Of a DNA stretch of 59,344 bases, positions 58,672-59,344 are shown in pieces. Origin of the DNA: DAOOKJ01 sp035360795 (lineage in GTDB: Bacteria > Patescibacteriota > Minisyncoccia > UBA6257); contig DAOSBJ010000001.1 of NCBI GenBank assembly GCA_035360795.1, positions 1 to 59,344 on the forward strand. Reading direction: 5' to 3'. A program made the translations under genes and the position numbers. Every line of letters begins with the position of its first letter. The first letter of the stretch is position 1. The notes under the pieces are model-generated. The model ran no database searches. It saw only the letters and a list, made by a program, of their open reading frames with translations, and was not told the origin of the DNA.

Positions 58672-59344
58672 TTAAATAAAAACAACACTGGCATAACCAA
58701 CTACTTGGTCTCTTCCTCCTTGGGTTTCTCCTGAATTGGCGGCTTTTAAAAGTTTTGGGAACCAATTTTTTTCTTTTGCTAAAGCGATTAGAAAAGAGAT
58801 GGGAATTTTGCCGCAAGCCTCGCCATAATTTAGAAATCTTTCCAAATCCAAATCCAAAATTGCATCAAGTGTTACTTTATCCTGTTTCAAGGCTTCATTA
58901 AATGGCAAATAATGACTCAAATCAGAACTAACGACCAAAAGCGATTCTTCATCTAAAATTGAAGTCAATATCTTTTTTCCTTCCTCAACTTCTAAATCGC
59001 CTACTATCAATGGAAAGATTACAAAATCTTTAAAAATAGTTTGTAAAAATGGCAACTGAACTTCTAATGAGTGTTCTGGCTCATGAATCTCTAAAGACTC
59101 CTGAATAAATTTATTTTCTTTTAAGAAAGGGAAATCTTTTAAAGTTAAACAATCTGTCTCTTTCAAGGGCGTGAGCCACTTCAAGAAAGGAGAAACTGCT
59201 ATCCCGTAAAAAGAAAAATTATGGCTTGGTCCTAAAAGAAGAATCTTTTTATAGTCAAAAAAAGAAACTGCTTTATATCCATAAGCAGCAATCGGTCCTG
59301 AATAAATATAGCCAGCGTGAGGAACAATTAAAGCCTTCGGCTTG
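58672..59344 (-). CDS. amrB: AmmeMemoRadiSam system protein B (MEMO1), partial
   Basis: About 224 residues; the frame is open to the window edge, so the N-terminus is missing. Visible: IVPHAGYIYSGPIAAYGY, ILLLGPSHNF, EPEHSLEVQLPFLQTIF, VVSSDLSHY, and GRDQVVGYASVVF. These are MEMO1 hallmarks (His, Asp and His around a non-haem-iron-dioxygenase-like pocket). It lies 25 nt upstream of amrA in the same operon. Confidence 0.92.
   Translation of the reverse strand, partial: KPKALIVPHAGYIYSGPIAAYGYKAVSFFDYKKILLLGPSHNFSFYGIAVSPFLKWLTPLKETDCLTLKDFPFLKENKFIQESLEIHEPEHSLEVQLPFLQTIFKDFVIFPLIVGDLEVEEGKKILTSILDEESLLVVSSDLSHYLPFNEALKQDKVTLDAILDLDLERFLNYGEACGKIPISFLIALAKEKNWFPKLLKAANSGETQGGRDQVVGYASVVFI

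Overview
This 59 kb window looks like a piece of a Patescibacteria (Candidate Phyla Radiation) genome. The DNA is AT-rich, intergenic gaps are short, and several housekeeping proteins are trimmed relative to their families. Many genes lack a Shine-Dalgarno (SD) sequence and start almost on top of a -10 box. Large secreted repeat proteins with one N-terminal membrane anchor are common. TGA is used as a normal stop (for example the pcm stop at 31546-31548), so the code is table 11 rather than the recoded SR1/Gracilibacteria code. No rRNA is present, so lineage is inferred from gene content only.

Layout. 1-4.9 kb: cupin, dCTP deaminase, tRNA-Asn, GIY-YIG nuclease, an anchored seven-bladed RCC1 propeller, a serine-recombinase remnant and a MazG-like protein. 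5.0-8.8 kb: a heterodimeric ABC exporter on the minus strand. 9-17 kb: MliC-like protein, MFS carrier, VanY carboxypeptidase, alpha/beta hydrolase, a MurF-type ligase with a membrane N-terminus, Ddl, an ATP-cone protein and PrmC. 17-25 kb: a delta-60-repeat surface protein, then a uvrB-uvrA-uvrC operon in which all three proteins have lost accessory domains. 25-30 kb: an ECF sigma factor, a membrane protein and a MacAB-type exporter. 30.2-30.7 kb: an intergenic island with two DnaA boxes, a promoter, and five contiguous 40-nt hairpins ending in a T-tract. 30.7-38 kb: DUF1858, Pcm, RRM protein, YchF, acylphosphatase, a large beta-helix surface protein and a zincin. 38-41.5 kb: an ATP-cone/Mrr-like endonuclease split by an artefactual scaffold gap, PolX, and a HEALH protein. 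41.6-46.6 kb: PEP synthase, enolase and a D-2-hydroxyacid dehydrogenase, plausibly the 2-phosphoglycerate to PEP to pyruvate to D-lactate end of fermentation. 46.6-50.5 kb: a Xer recombinase facing a four-gene unknown operon that, unlike the genes around it, has strong SD sequences. 50.6-59.3 kb: RecB-like nuclease, L27, L9, S41 protease, ThpR, a helix-hairpin-helix protein, Def, Fmt, a peptidoglycan amidase, and AMMECR1 plus MEMO1 (the last runs off the window).

The best candidates for something undescribed are: (1) the predicted ~205-nt RNA at 30321-30526, whose promoter places transcription start on the first base of five covarying GNRA-capped hairpins, with DnaA boxes just upstream; (2) the SD-rich four-gene operon at 47835-50392 opposite the Xer gene; and (3) three structured leaders or small transcripts (near 1594, 31579 and 33909) ahead of secreted or RNA-binding proteins. 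All functional statements come from reading motifs by eye; no database search was run.
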